Below, piece after piece: positions 1 through 8,115 of a stretch of 42,210 nucleotides of DNA; position 1 is the stretch's first letter, and each line of letters starts with the position of its first letter. The position numbers and the translations under genes are program-made. The stretch comes from Candidatus Aminicenantota bacterium. GTDB lineage: Bacteria; Acidobacteriota; Aminicenantia; UBA2199. Below the pieces are notes generated by a model. It saw only the letters and a program-made list of their open reading frames with translations, did no database searches and was not told where the DNA came from. The DNA is taken from NCBI GenBank assembly GCA_016934745.1, contig JAFGSF010000035.1, positions 1 to 42,210 on the forward strand, in the 5' to 3' direction.

Positions 1-13
1 GAGTCAAGTTAAA

Positions 14-86
14 TGCCGGGACTCGGAATCGAACCAAGGACACGCGGATTTTCAGTCCACTGCTCTACCAACTGAGCTATCCCGGC
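14..86 (-). tRNA. tRNA-Phe (GAA)
   Basis: The complement folds as a full cloverleaf. The acceptor stem GCCGGGA pairs with TCCCGGC and the discriminator is A. The D stem is GCTC/GAGC, the anticodon stem GTGGA/TCCGC surrounds loop CTGAAAA (anticodon GAA), and the T stem CTTGG/CCGAG encloses TTCGATT. It is very close to the Escherichia coli tRNA-Phe sequence as I remember it. CCA is not encoded: the three following bases are TTT, so it must be added by nucleotidyltransferase. Confidence 0.96.
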
Positions 87-95
87 ATTGTAAAA

Positions 96-124
96 ATCAT
101 AGCGCAAAAATTGAAATTAGTCAA
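96..124 (-). promoter_or_regulatory. sigma-70-type promoter of tRNA-Phe
   Basis: On the minus strand TTGACT (119-124) is separated by 17 bp from TATGAT (96-101). The mature tRNA 5' end at 86 lies 9 nt past the -10 box, so transcription would begin 2-3 nt before the tRNA. The hexamers match those in front of several protein genes in this window. Confidence 0.7.
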
Positions 125-175
125 GCTTCGGAATAAGTTTCATGACCATCATCCCGTTGACTTTGCAGTTATTGT

Positions 176-2101
176 ATGTTAAAAAAAATGCAAATGGGGA
201 AAATACTTGGCATTGATCTAGGTACCACCAAGTCGGCCATCGCTCACCTGGAAGGCAATATACCGGAGATGATTCTGACTCCGGAAGGCCACCGATTGCT
301 GCCGTCCATAGTGGCTTTCACGGCAACCGGCGAAAAGCTGGTCGGTCAGCCCGCCAAGAGCCAGATGATCACCAATCCCTTGAACACGATTGCGTCGGTT
401 AAAACCCTGATGGGTAAAAAATACTCCGAAGTCGAACCCTACTTGAAAGAATTTTCCTTTCATATCATCAAGTACGGAGATGACCTGTTGCGTATCGAAG
501 TCAATAACCAGATATATTCCCCGGAAGAAATTTCCGCCATGATCCTGCGCAAGCTGAAAGATGCGGCCGATCGTTACCTGAGTGACCCCATCGATGGCGT
601 GATCATTACCGTTCCCGCTTATTTCAATGACTCCCAACGTCAGGCCACCAAGGATGCCGGTGCGATTGCCGGATTGGATGTTAAACGCATCATTAACGAA
701 CCCACGGCCGCTTCTCTGGCTTATTCGGGCGATCTGAAAAAAAAAGCCAAGCTCATTGTCTATGATTTCGGCGGCGGCACCATCGACATATCGGTTCTGG
801 ATGTGCAAAACGGAGTCATAAAAGTACTGGCTACGGCCGGCAACACCCATTTGGGAGGCAACAACTTTGACATCGCCTTGACCCAGAAGCTGATCAGGGA
901 ATTCGCGGCGGAAAATCATATCAACCTGGCCAACGACAAAGCGGCCATGCAGCGTATCCGCGAGGCCGCGGAAAACGCCAAGATTGAACTGTCAGCCATT
1001 GACGAATGTGAAATCAACCTGCCGTTTATCACTGAATCCGAAGATGGACCGCTGCACCTGATCAAATACCTGCGCAAAAGCGAATTTGAAAACCTGGTTA
1101 AAAATGAGATCGAGCAAACCTTGGAGATTTGTGGGCGGGCCTTGCACAATGCCAATTTGCGAATCAGCGATATTGACGAGTTCCTGCTGGTGGGCGGCTC
1201 GACCCGCATCCCCTACGTCCAGCAAAAAGTCAGGGATTTTTTCAAAAAGGAACCCAACCGCAAGGTTAACCCGGACGAAATCGTGGCCATGGGAGCCGCC
1301 ACGCAAGGTTCCATCATCAAGGGAGAAAGCAAAGACATCCTGCTCCTGGATGTCACGCCGCTGGCCCTGGGAGTCAAGACTTACGGTGGCGCATTCACAC
1401 GAATCATCAATGCCAACACCACGATTCCAGTCAGCCGCAGCTTGATTTTTTCAACCGTCGAGGATAATCAGACCGAAGTGGACATTCAAATATTCCAGGG
1501 AGAAAGAGAAATCGCCGAGGAAAACAAATTTTTAGGGAAATTCACCCTGCTGACCATCAAACCAGCCCCGCGCGGCGTTCCCCGCATTGAAGTGACCTTC
1601 AACATCAATGTCAACGGCATGCTCAAGGTCGGGGCCATTGATCTTTCCAGTAAGAATAAAAAAGAGATCCTGATCACCCAATCCGGCCTGCTCAGCAAGG
1701 ATGAAGTGGAGAAACTCAAGGAAGAAGCGAAAAAATTATCAGCATTGGACTTGAAAAAAAAGGAAAATATCGTCAAGAAAAACAAGCTGATCAACCAGAT
1801 ATATGCCTTGGACCAGATCAGCAAAAACAAAACGCTGCCTGACGAAATTAAAAATCGATGCGCCCAACTGATCAAAAGGGCCAAAAAAGAAATCGATGGA
1901 GAAAATGGCGACGTGATGAACACCCTAGAAAAGCAATTGCTCGAGCTATGGAAAGAAGCCGCTAAAATTAGCGGACAGACGGAATTACAACCCCTGCAGG
2001 AAAATGGGGCCATGGAAAACGATTCCAATCGAAAAAATGCTGCCGAATCCGAAAAACACAGTAAAAAAGAAGATACCAAGCCGCTGAAAATCAGTTTTTA
2101 G
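176..2101 (+). CDS. dnaK: Hsp70 chaperone, DnaK family
   Basis: This is an ATP-dependent cytoplasmic Hsp70. The actin-like ATPase domain has the phosphate-1 loop GIDLGTTKS at about residues 13-21, IITVPAYFND, NEPTAASLAY, the phosphate-2 motif VYDFGGGTID and LVGGSTRIP. The inter-domain linker LLLDVTPLALG is intact, followed by the beta-sandwich substrate domain (NTTIP, FSTVEDNQ, FQGERE) and a lysine-rich helical lid. The 641 residues are the normal DnaK length. The C-terminus ends in KPLKISF rather than the EEVD-like or acidic tail of many DnaKs. The start is uncertain: ATGs lie at 176, 188 and 194, none with a clear Shine-Dalgarno, and the ATG at 194 (MGKILGIDLG) matches the usual family start best. 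No grpE, dnaJ or hrcA is adjacent, so this may be a paralogue rather than the main DnaK. Confidence 0.93.
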   Translation: MLKKMQMGKILGIDLGTTKSAIAHLEGNIPEMILTPEGHRLLPSIVAFTATGEKLVGQPAKSQMITNPLNTIASVKTLMGKKYSEVEPYLKEFSFHIIKYGDDLLRIEVNNQIYSPEEISAMILRKLKDAADRYLSDPIDGVIITVPAYFNDSQRQATKDAGAIAGLDVKRIINEPTAASLAYSGDLKKKAKLIVYDFGGGTIDISVLDVQNGVIKVLATAGNTHLGGNNFDIALTQKLIREFAAENHINLANDKAAMQRIREAAENAKIELSAIDECEINLPFITESEDGPLHLIKYLRKSEFENLVKNEIEQTLEICGRALHNANLRISDIDEFLLVGGSTRIPYVQQKVRDFFKKEPNRKVNPDEIVAMGAATQGSIIKGESKDILLLDVTPLALGVKTYGGAFTRIINANTTIPVSRSLIFSTVEDNQTEVDIQIFQGEREIAEENKFLGKFTLLTIKPAPRGVPRIEVTFNINVNGMLKVGAIDLSSKNKKEILITQSGLLSKDEVEKLKEEAKKLSALDLKKKENIVKKNKLINQIYALDQISKNKTLPDEIKNRCAQLIKRAKKEIDGENGDVMNTLEKQLLELWKEAAKISGQTELQPLQENGAMENDSNRKNAAESEKHSKKEDTKPLKISF

Positions 2102-2131
2102 TAAAAAACCGCCCGGCCGGCATTAAAAAAA

Positions 2132-2160
2132 TTCATGGCGGGGGAATTTTATGCTATAAT
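2132..2160 (+). promoter_or_regulatory. promoter of metG with extended -10
   Basis: A perfect TATAAT (2155-2160) is preceded by TGC, an extended -10. The -35 at 17 bp spacing is weak (TTCATG, 2132-2137). The predicted start near 2167 gives a short leader carrying AGGAGA at 2182-2187, ahead of the metG ATG. Confidence 0.65.
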
Positions 2161-2192
2161 GAGTCTCTGCATCCAGGCTACAGGAGACCAAA

Positions 2193-4106
2193 ATGTCGAA
2201 ATTTTACTTGACCACGCCAATTTACTACGTCAATGATATTCCGCATATCGGCCATGCCTACACCACGGTCATGGCTGACGTGATCTCGCGCTATAAAAAA
2301 CTTTGCGGCTACCAAGTGTTGTTCCTGACCGGCACCGACGAGCACGGCCAGAAGATCGAACGCAGTGCCGCCAAGCAGGGGCTTACGCCCAAGGGGCTGG
2401 CCGATGCCATGGTCGAGCAATTCAAGCAATTGTGGAGCACCCTGAACATCGAATACGATTCGTTCATCCGCACCACTGACGAGGTTCACGTCAAGGGCGT
2501 TCAAAAGATATTTTCCCGGGTCATGGAGAAGGGCGACATCTACCTCGGCGAGTATGCCGGCCACTATTGCATCTCCTGCGAAAATTTCATTTCCGACAGT
2601 GTCGAGGAGACGGCCGGCGGCATGCGCACCTGTCCCGATTGCGGGCGTCCCACCGACAACCGCGTCAAGGAAAAATGCTACTTTTTCCGTTTGTCGGCCT
2701 ACGGCGACCGGCTACTGAAGTTCTACGCGGAAAATCCCGAATTCGTCACGCCGCAAACCCGGATGAACGAAGTGGTCTCGTTCGTCAAGATGGGGCTGCG
2801 TGACCTGAGCGTTACCCGCTCCACGGTCAAGTGGGGCATCCCGGTTCCCGGCGACCCGCAGCAGACGATCTATGTCTGGTTCGACGCCCTGTCGAACTAC
2901 ATCACCGCCATCGACTATCTGGAAGAGAGCGAACGTTTCGGCACCTATTGGCCGGCCGACCTGCATGTCATGGCCAAGGACATCCTCAAGTACCACGCCG
3001 TCTACTGGCCTGCCTTTTTAATGGCCGCCGGCCTGCCGCTGCCGAAAAAAGAATTGATCCACGGCTGGTGGCTCAAGGACGAAAAGAAAATGTCCAAATC
3101 CAGCGGCAATGTCCTCGACCCCCATATCCTGCTCAAGTACTTCAGCGCCGACGCCATCCGCTATTTCCTGATGCGCGAAGCGTCTATCGGCGCCGACGGC
3201 AATTTCTCGCATGAAGGTTTCATCAACCGCATCAACACCGACCTGACCAACGACTGGGCCAACCTGGTCTCGCGCACCACCGGCATGATTGAAAAATATT
3301 TCAATAACGCATTCAGCCTGAAAGCCCAGTATTCGGAAAAAGAGGAAACGATCCGCCAACAGTACCTTGAGCTTGAACCGCGTGTATTGGAGTATTTCGA
3401 TCAGTACCAGTTCAACCGCGGCCTGGAAGATATCTTTGCATACATCAACCAGTTGAACCGCTATATTGTCGATGCCCAACCCTGGAACCTGGCCAAGACG
3501 CAGGAAAGCTTGCCTAGGCTGGAAGGAGTTCTGAAAACACTGGCCAGGGCGATTATCAGCATCAATACCCTGCTCGCGCCGGTACTGCCCGAAACAGCCG
3601 CCAAAGTACACCGGATTTTCAACCATGCCTCCTTTGAACTGGGCTGGAAAAACCTGCCTGAAAAATTCACCATCACCCAGGGGGAACAGCTCTTTCCGCG
3701 GGTTGAGAGCAAGGTTTTTTTCGCTGAAACAGAAATTGTTCCGCCAACCCCCCAAGGGGAAAGCGCGTCGGTCGCCGAGGGCGTAATCGAGATCGAAGAT
3801 TTCAAAAAAGTAAAAATGGTCGTGGCCCGGGTGCTGGAAGCGGAGAAGGTGGAGAAGGCCGACAAGCTGCTGAAGCTGACAATCGATACCGGCGACGGCA
3901 CGCGTACGCTGGTAGCCGGCATCGCCCTGTTCTACAAACCCGAAGACTTGGTCGGCCGCAAGATCATCATCGTCAAGAACCTGAAGCCGGCCAAGTTACG
4001 CGGTATCCTTTCGCAGGGGATGATCCTGGCCGCTTCCGACGCCGGCAATCGTCCCTATATCCCCATCCTGCCCGAGGACACTCCCGTTGGCGCCATCCTG
4101 AAGTAG
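2193..4106 (+). CDS. metG: methionyl-tRNA synthetase
   Basis: Class I aminoacyl-tRNA synthetase that charges tRNA-Met in the cytoplasm. The HIGH signature is PHIGH at residues 17-21 and the KMSKS loop is KKMSKSSGN near residue 300. A zinc knuckle with two Cys-x2-Cys pairs (CISC near 126-129, CPDC near 147-150) sits in the connective-peptide insertion, placing it with the zinc-bearing MetRS type. Residues from about 530 form a C-terminal Trbp111/EMAP-like tRNA-binding domain (VKMVVARVLEAEKV, KPAKLRGILSQGM), which commonly mediates dimerisation. The total of 637 residues is normal for this fused form. A good AGGAGA precedes the ATG. The TAG stop codon lies inside a repeated palindromic element, so the last codons may have been set by that element. 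Confidence 0.97.
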   Translation: MSKFYLTTPIYYVNDIPHIGHAYTTVMADVISRYKKLCGYQVLFLTGTDEHGQKIERSAAKQGLTPKGLADAMVEQFKQLWSTLNIEYDSFIRTTDEVHVKGVQKIFSRVMEKGDIYLGEYAGHYCISCENFISDSVEETAGGMRTCPDCGRPTDNRVKEKCYFFRLSAYGDRLLKFYAENPEFVTPQTRMNEVVSFVKMGLRDLSVTRSTVKWGIPVPGDPQQTIYVWFDALSNYITAIDYLEESERFGTYWPADLHVMAKDILKYHAVYWPAFLMAAGLPLPKKELIHGWWLKDEKKMSKSSGNVLDPHILLKYFSADAIRYFLMREASIGADGNFSHEGFINRINTDLTNDWANLVSRTTGMIEKYFNNAFSLKAQYSEKEETIRQQYLELEPRVLEYFDQYQFNRGLEDIFAYINQLNRYIVDAQPWNLAKTQESLPRLEGVLKTLARAIISINTLLAPVLPETAAKVHRIFNHASFELGWKNLPEKFTITQGEQLFPRVESKVFFAETEIVPPTPQGESASVAEGVIEIEDFKKVKMVVARVLEAEKVEKADKLLKLTIDTGDGTRTLVAGIALFYKPEDLVGRKIIIVKNLKPAKLRGILSQGMILAASDAGNRPYIPILPEDTPVGAILK

Positions 4107-4187
4107 GGGCGACCCGGCGGGTCGCCCTGGACTTGCCGATGCCGATCGAATGAGGATATGCAGGGCGTTCCAGCGGAACGCCCCTAC
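4103..4187 (+). repeat. REP/BIME-like paired palindromes
   Basis: The outer ends are an inverted pair, GTAGGGGCG (4103-4111) and CGCCCCTAC (4179-4187). Each end starts a perfect 9-bp hairpin with a 3-nt loop: GGGCGACCC/GGGTCGCCC (4107-4115 with 4119-4127) and GGGCGTTCC/GGAACGCCC (4163-4171 with 4175-4183). Two head-to-head palindromes with a conserved G-rich foot are the layout of bacterial interspersed mosaic elements mobilised by REP-associated tyrosine transposases. No such transposase is present in this window. The element supplies the metG stop codon and could also act as a transcriptional or mRNA-stability barrier. Confidence 0.7.
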
Positions 4188-4196
4188 TCCCTGCCT

Positions 4197-4225
4197 TTGC
4201 ATTTTTCTTCCTCCGGGCATACAAT
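4197..4225 (+). promoter_or_regulatory. leaderless-type promoter of the MEMO gene
   Basis: TTGCAT (4197-4202), a 17-bp spacer and TACAAT (4220-4225). The -10 box ends 6 nt before the ATG at 4232, so transcription would start at or within a base of the start codon. No Shine-Dalgarno precedes this gene. Confidence 0.55.
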
Positions 4226-4231
4226 CATCCC

Positions 4232-5284
4232 ATGAAACAAATCGCGCTTTTTATTCTGTTTTCCCTGTTCCTGTTGGTCCCCGGCCAGGACAAGCGCCCG
4301 GTCCGGGATGACATCGGCTTCTGCTGGCAGCGGCCGCAGATGAAACGGCTGATGGATTATCTGGCCGCGAATGACCGCCACACGGTGGCGATCGACAACC
4401 TGGTGGCCGGCATTTCACCGCACGATGATTATTTGTACGCCGGACGTGTCTACTATCCCCTGTTTAAAGAATTGCGCACCCGGGAAGTGGTTATTTTCGG
4501 CGTCACCCACGGCACCGTGCGCAAGGAAATCGGCGATCCGCAAAATGTTCTGATCCTGGACGAGTACACTTCCTGGGCAGGACTGGGCGGAAACGTTGAA
4601 ATTTCTCCTTTGCGAGAATGGATTAAAAATAAGTTGCCCCGCGTTGATTACCTGATCAGCAACCAAGCTCACGCCCTGGAGCATTCGATCGAAGCCTTGC
4701 TGCCTTTTCTGCAGTTCAACAATCCTGACATTAAAATTACCCCGATCATGGTCACGGCCATGCCCTGGGAAAAGATGAACGAACTTGCCGAACGCCTGGC
4801 CTCGGTCTTAGCCGCCTACATCAGGGGAAAAAACCTGCAGCCGGGCCGGGACATCTTTTTCCTGATCTCGGCCGATGCCAACCACTACGGCCGCGACTTC
4901 AACAACAGTCCCTTCGGCGAGGATGAAAAGGCGCACGTTCTGGGAACCGAACAAGACCGACGTATCGCCCGGGCCGCTTTTTCGGGGCCGCTGGATAAAG
5001 ATAAAATTCGTGGCCTGACGCAAGCACTATGGGGAGCGACCTACCGGGATTATCGCAATACCTATTGGTGCGGAAAATACGATATCCCCTTCGGCCTGCT
5101 CGTTATCAGCAAGACCATGCACAAAGCAGTCGGCCGCAAACTGAAAGGACAAGTTTTACGCTATTCAGACACCTATAGTGAAGGAGTTATCCCATTGAAA
5201 AAAGCGGGATTCGGGATCACGGCTCCTTTTTCACTTAAGCACTGGGTGGGATTTTTATCGGCGGGGTTCTCCCTGGACCGCTAA
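4232..5284 (+). CDS. secreted MEMO-family protein (AmmeMemoRadiSam protein B type)
   Basis: The MEMO fold is related to class III extradiol dioxygenases and binds metal. The family's metal ligands are recognisable: His in ISPHDDYLYAG (like PHAGYxYSG), His in IFGVTHG, and Cys in WCGKYDIPFG (like CGRY). EHSIEALLPFLQ and ISADANHYG are further family signatures. Unusually, the N-terminus (MKQIALFILFSLFLLVPGQ) reads as a signal peptide, so this copy should be exported, whereas most MEMO proteins are cytoplasmic. The usual partners (AMMECR1 and a radical SAM enzyme) are not adjacent. The length of 350 residues is slightly above the family's usual 270-300, owing to the leader and an insertion. The reaction is unknown. 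Confidence 0.85.
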   Translation: MKQIALFILFSLFLLVPGQDKRPVRDDIGFCWQRPQMKRLMDYLAANDRHTVAIDNLVAGISPHDDYLYAGRVYYPLFKELRTREVVIFGVTHGTVRKEIGDPQNVLILDEYTSWAGLGGNVEISPLREWIKNKLPRVDYLISNQAHALEHSIEALLPFLQFNNPDIKITPIMVTAMPWEKMNELAERLASVLAAYIRGKNLQPGRDIFFLISADANHYGRDFNNSPFGEDEKAHVLGTEQDRRIARAAFSGPLDKDKIRGLTQALWGATYRDYRNTYWCGKYDIPFGLLVISKTMHKAVGRKLKGQVLRYSDTYSEGVIPLKKAGFGITAPFSLKHWVGFLSAGFSLDR

Positions 5285-5396
5285 TGCAGTAAAAATGCCC
5301 TTACGACGAAGGAATCATACCGATTCTGGATTAAACAAGCAAAGAACTTTACCAGTTTTTTTTCGTTATATTAAGTGACATGAAAGGAGAATCATC

Positions 5397-6470
5397 ATGA
5401 ACCAAACACGCACCATCCTTGGCTTGCTGATCATGATCTTTTTTGCCATTCCGGCACTTTTCGGCATTATTTGGGCCGTTGGCCTGACTCAGGCCGTGGT
5501 TTCACAAAAAATGCTGAGTGAACTTCCCCAGGAAATTATCGCCGAAATCCCCAATCTCGTGGACGGGGTTCTGTTGGCGGCAAAAGACGAAAATATCGAC
5601 ATGCACCCCGAGAGCCGGATCTGGCTGCAGGCAGCAGCCGGAGTGGCTCAGTCTCCCAAGGAACTACTGGAGGAAACCGGTCTGAATAGTTGGCTGCAAA
5701 AAGAACTTTCGGGAACCCTGAGCACGGTCGGCGATATATTGAACGGCAGGACCGAAGCCAGGAATGTCTGGCTTGATTTGCGCCCGCTGAAACAGGCATT
5801 GAACCACCCGGCCATGGAGCGCTACCTCTTGCAGGTCGTTGAAAAACTCCCGGTCTGCACTCCTGAACAGGCCGAGTTATGGAAGGAGAAGATCCAATAT
5901 TCGGAGCGCGGCGACGATCTGCCTCCCTGCCGGCCCGAAGGCACCGTCAGCATCGATGCGGTCGCATCCATCCGCAACGAGCTCTCCCGCGATATTCCCG
6001 ACCAGGTCGATTTTTTCAAGAACAGCGGCCTGCCCAATCGCAAGGTCAATGTCGCCAAGGTCGTGATGTCGTTCACTTACCTGCTTTTCCTGATACCGGC
6101 CGTTTTGATCATCATCGGGGCCCTGATCGCTGCCCGTTCGAAATCCCATTTCTTCCGCTGGAGCGGTGGAGTTACCCTGATCGGCGGCGGTTTGGCACTT
6201 GGCATGGCTACTTTGCTCAAGCAGATCATTCCCTGGTCCACGAATTTCCATCCGGTCAAATATTCGCCCCATTGGCTGGAATGGAACAATGTCGTTGGCG
6301 ACCATATGCAAGGCATTGCCCTCATTTTCACCCGTCACTTAGTGGCTCCGGTCATCGCTGTTGCCGGCGCCGTCTGCGTGGTGGGATTGCTGCTTTTCGC
6401 CTTTTCTTTCACATTCAACAAAGAACCCGAGGCCAGCATCCCGGCAACGCAACCGCCCCAGGTGGGCTGA
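5397..6470 (+). CDS. membrane protein of unknown function
   Basis: I do not recognise a named family. The 357-residue protein has one N-terminal membrane segment (about residues 7-30), then a roughly 200-residue domain that is probably extracytoplasmic and contains two cysteines flanking a conserved-looking loop (LPVCTPEQ and LPPCRPEG), possibly a disulfide. Three more membrane segments follow (about 225-245, 255-275 and 315-340), with RSK and KEPE as likely cytoplasmic ends. The start is supported by AAAGGAGA 7 nt before the ATG. It converges on the RNase gene with a 24-bp gap. It could be a sensor or a cell-envelope integrity protein, but nothing in the sequence decides this. Confidence 0.75.
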   Translation: MNQTRTILGLLIMIFFAIPALFGIIWAVGLTQAVVSQKMLSELPQEIIAEIPNLVDGVLLAAKDENIDMHPESRIWLQAAAGVAQSPKELLEETGLNSWLQKELSGTLSTVGDILNGRTEARNVWLDLRPLKQALNHPAMERYLLQVVEKLPVCTPEQAELWKEKIQYSERGDDLPPCRPEGTVSIDAVASIRNELSRDIPDQVDFFKNSGLPNRKVNVAKVVMSFTYLLFLIPAVLIIIGALIAARSKSHFFRWSGGVTLIGGGLALGMATLLKQIIPWSTNFHPVKYSPHWLEWNNVVGDHMQGIALIFTRHLVAPVIAVAGAVCVVGLLLFAFSFTFNKEPEASIPATQPPQVG

Positions 6471-6494
6471 ATATTTTTGCGGCCGCAGTCTAGT

Positions 6495-7985
6495 TCAGAC
6501 GCGGGTAAAGTCGATAAAGCCTTTCTCCACATCCGTAGCCAGCAGCCTGACGCGCAAACGGTCGCCAACCCGAATCCTCGCGGTGCCGTGTAATAGCTTG
6601 CCTTCGACCGGGGGATTCTTGATCCGCACCCAGATGCCCTTGTCGGAACTTCCCGTGACCAGCGCGGAAAATATCATGCCAACTTTTTCTTGCAGAAGTT
6701 CGGCGGCGGCGCACTTTTTAACCTGGCGTTCCACCTTGTTGGCCGCATCCTCCTGCTGGGTGCAATGGCGGGCCATGGACTGCAGTTCCGACAAGGAATA
6801 GGCATTTTTTTTATTTCTGACCAGGGCAGTTTTAAGCAAGCGCTGGGTCAGCAGGTCGGGATAGCGCCGGTTGGGAGCGGTCGAGTGGGCGTAATGATTC
6901 AGGGCCAGGCCGAAATGGCCTTCCGGAATCCTCCCCCCGGGCAGGACATGGTATTCGCCGCGGCCGATCAGCTTGATCACGGCCAGGGACAGGTCGGTGA
7001 AGGCGTCCGGCTTGGCCTGACGCGCCTTGCGTAAAAAACCGGACAAGGCCTTGGCATCGGGCTCCTTGGGCAGACGGGAATGATAGCCGGCAGCCAGCTC
7101 GACGATCCGCGGCCAACGCTCGGGTTCGCGCACCACCCGGCTGAAGACCGGCAGACCCCTGGCTGCCAAAAAAGCAGCCGTTGAAGCATTGCAGGCCACC
7201 ATCAGTTCTTCGATGATCCTTTCGGCCCGGTTCTGGCGGCGGCTGATGATCCGTTTTACCCGACCGCTGGCGGCCATCTCGATGCGGGTATCCAGGGTGT
7301 CAAATTCCAAGGCCCCGGCCGCCATGCGTTTCCGGCGCAGGATCCGGGCCAGGCGGTCCTGAACCTGCACCTGGAGACGAAGATCCTTGCTTTGTGCCAG
7401 CTGCTCGGGAACTTCAGCCTTGTTTTCCAGCCAATCGGCAACGGCGTCATAGCAAAGCTTGGCCTGGTTCCGTACCAGGGCCGGGAAGATCCGACTGCCG
7501 GCAATATGACCATCGGACGCGATGCGCATTTCCGTCACCATGGCGCGACGATCCCTGCTTGCCAGCAGTGAGGTCAGGTTGAATGAAAGCCGATCGGGAA
7601 GCATAGGGAAGGTTTTAACTCCGGTATACACGGAGGTCGTATTGGCCTTGGCGGCCACGTCGATCGGGGAATTGACAGCAACGAAGGTCTCCACGTCAGC
7701 CACGGCCACCAGCAATCGGTATTCATTATCCTTCATGAAGACGATTTCCAGCTGGTCCAGGTCCAGCGAATCATCATTGTCGATGGAAGTCCAGGGCAAA
7801 TCGCGCAGATCGGTCAGGCGCTCAGATTTTTCCACTTTCGCCCCCAAATCCCGGCAGTTCTTCGCCTGGCGCAGGGCAGCGACGGGAAAATCTGTGAGCA
7901 GACCTTTTTCACGCATCGCCCGCCGGGCAATGGTTTCCAGGTCATGGGCCATGTAGGGATTCGAATTTTTTTTTGTTCTGGCCAT
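6495..7985 (-). CDS. RNB-domain 3'-5' exoribonuclease (RNase II/R family), short form
   Basis: Processive hydrolytic 3'-5' RNA exonuclease family. The catalytic acidic cluster SIDNDDSLDLDQ (near residues 67-78) corresponds to the D-x-x-x-x-D-x-x-D-D-type metal site of RNase II/R. The second conserved block LNHYAHSTAPNRRYPDLLTQR (near 385) corresponds to YTHFTSPIRRYPDL. The C-terminus (GTARIRVGDRLRVRLLATDVEKGFIDF) resembles the terminal S1-like RNA-binding fold. At 496 residues it lacks the two N-terminal cold-shock domains of E. coli RNase II (about 640) and RNase R (about 810). It starts almost directly at the RNB domain, as in compact RNB enzymes of Deinococcus or cyanobacterial type. No clear Shine-Dalgarno precedes the start. 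Confidence 0.9.
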   Translation of the reverse strand: MARTKKNSNPYMAHDLETIARRAMREKGLLTDFPVAALRQAKNCRDLGAKVEKSERLTDLRDLPWTSIDNDDSLDLDQLEIVFMKDNEYRLLVAVADVETFVAVNSPIDVAAKANTTSVYTGVKTFPMLPDRLSFNLTSLLASRDRRAMVTEMRIASDGHIAGSRIFPALVRNQAKLCYDAVADWLENKAEVPEQLAQSKDLRLQVQVQDRLARILRRKRMAAGALEFDTLDTRIEMAASGRVKRIISRRQNRAERIIEELMVACNASTAAFLAARGLPVFSRVVREPERWPRIVELAAGYHSRLPKEPDAKALSGFLRKARQAKPDAFTDLSLAVIKLIGRGEYHVLPGGRIPEGHFGLALNHYAHSTAPNRRYPDLLTQRLLKTALVRNKKNAYSLSELQSMARHCTQQEDAANKVERQVKKCAAAELLQEKVGMIFSALVTGSSDKGIWVRIKNPPVEGKLLHGTARIRVGDRLRVRLLATDVEKGFIDFTRV

Positions 7986-8080
7986 GTTTATTGTCCAAAA
8001 ATTAACTTTACCTTTTTACCAGCTTTAAATCAAGCGGCGACATTAGCGAACTTTCTTGGGCAGTCGCAGATAAACCCGGA

Positions 8081-8109
8081 TTGACTTTTATTATAAAACT
8101 GCCTAGAAT
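8081..8109 (+). promoter_or_regulatory. leaderless-type promoter of the TauE-like gene
   Basis: TTGACT (8081-8086), a 17-bp spacer and TAGAAT (8104-8109). The ATG at 8116 follows after exactly 6 nt, so the mRNA should begin at the A of the start codon. There is no Shine-Dalgarno. Confidence 0.7.
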
Positions 8110-8115
8110 TCGCTG

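Noticed and set aside
2103..2133. GC-rich CCGGCCGG palindrome after dnaK as a terminator
   Set aside because: The stem is only 4 bp with no loop and the following T-tract is missing (A-rich instead).
3018..3755. 245-codon minus-strand frame inside metG
   Set aside because: Overlaps the conserved KMSKS and anticodon-binding region of metG; no independent support.
6476..6489. TGCGGCCGCA palindrome between convergent genes as a bidirectional terminator
   Set aside because: A 10-bp palindrome without loop space or T-tract is too weak to support the call.
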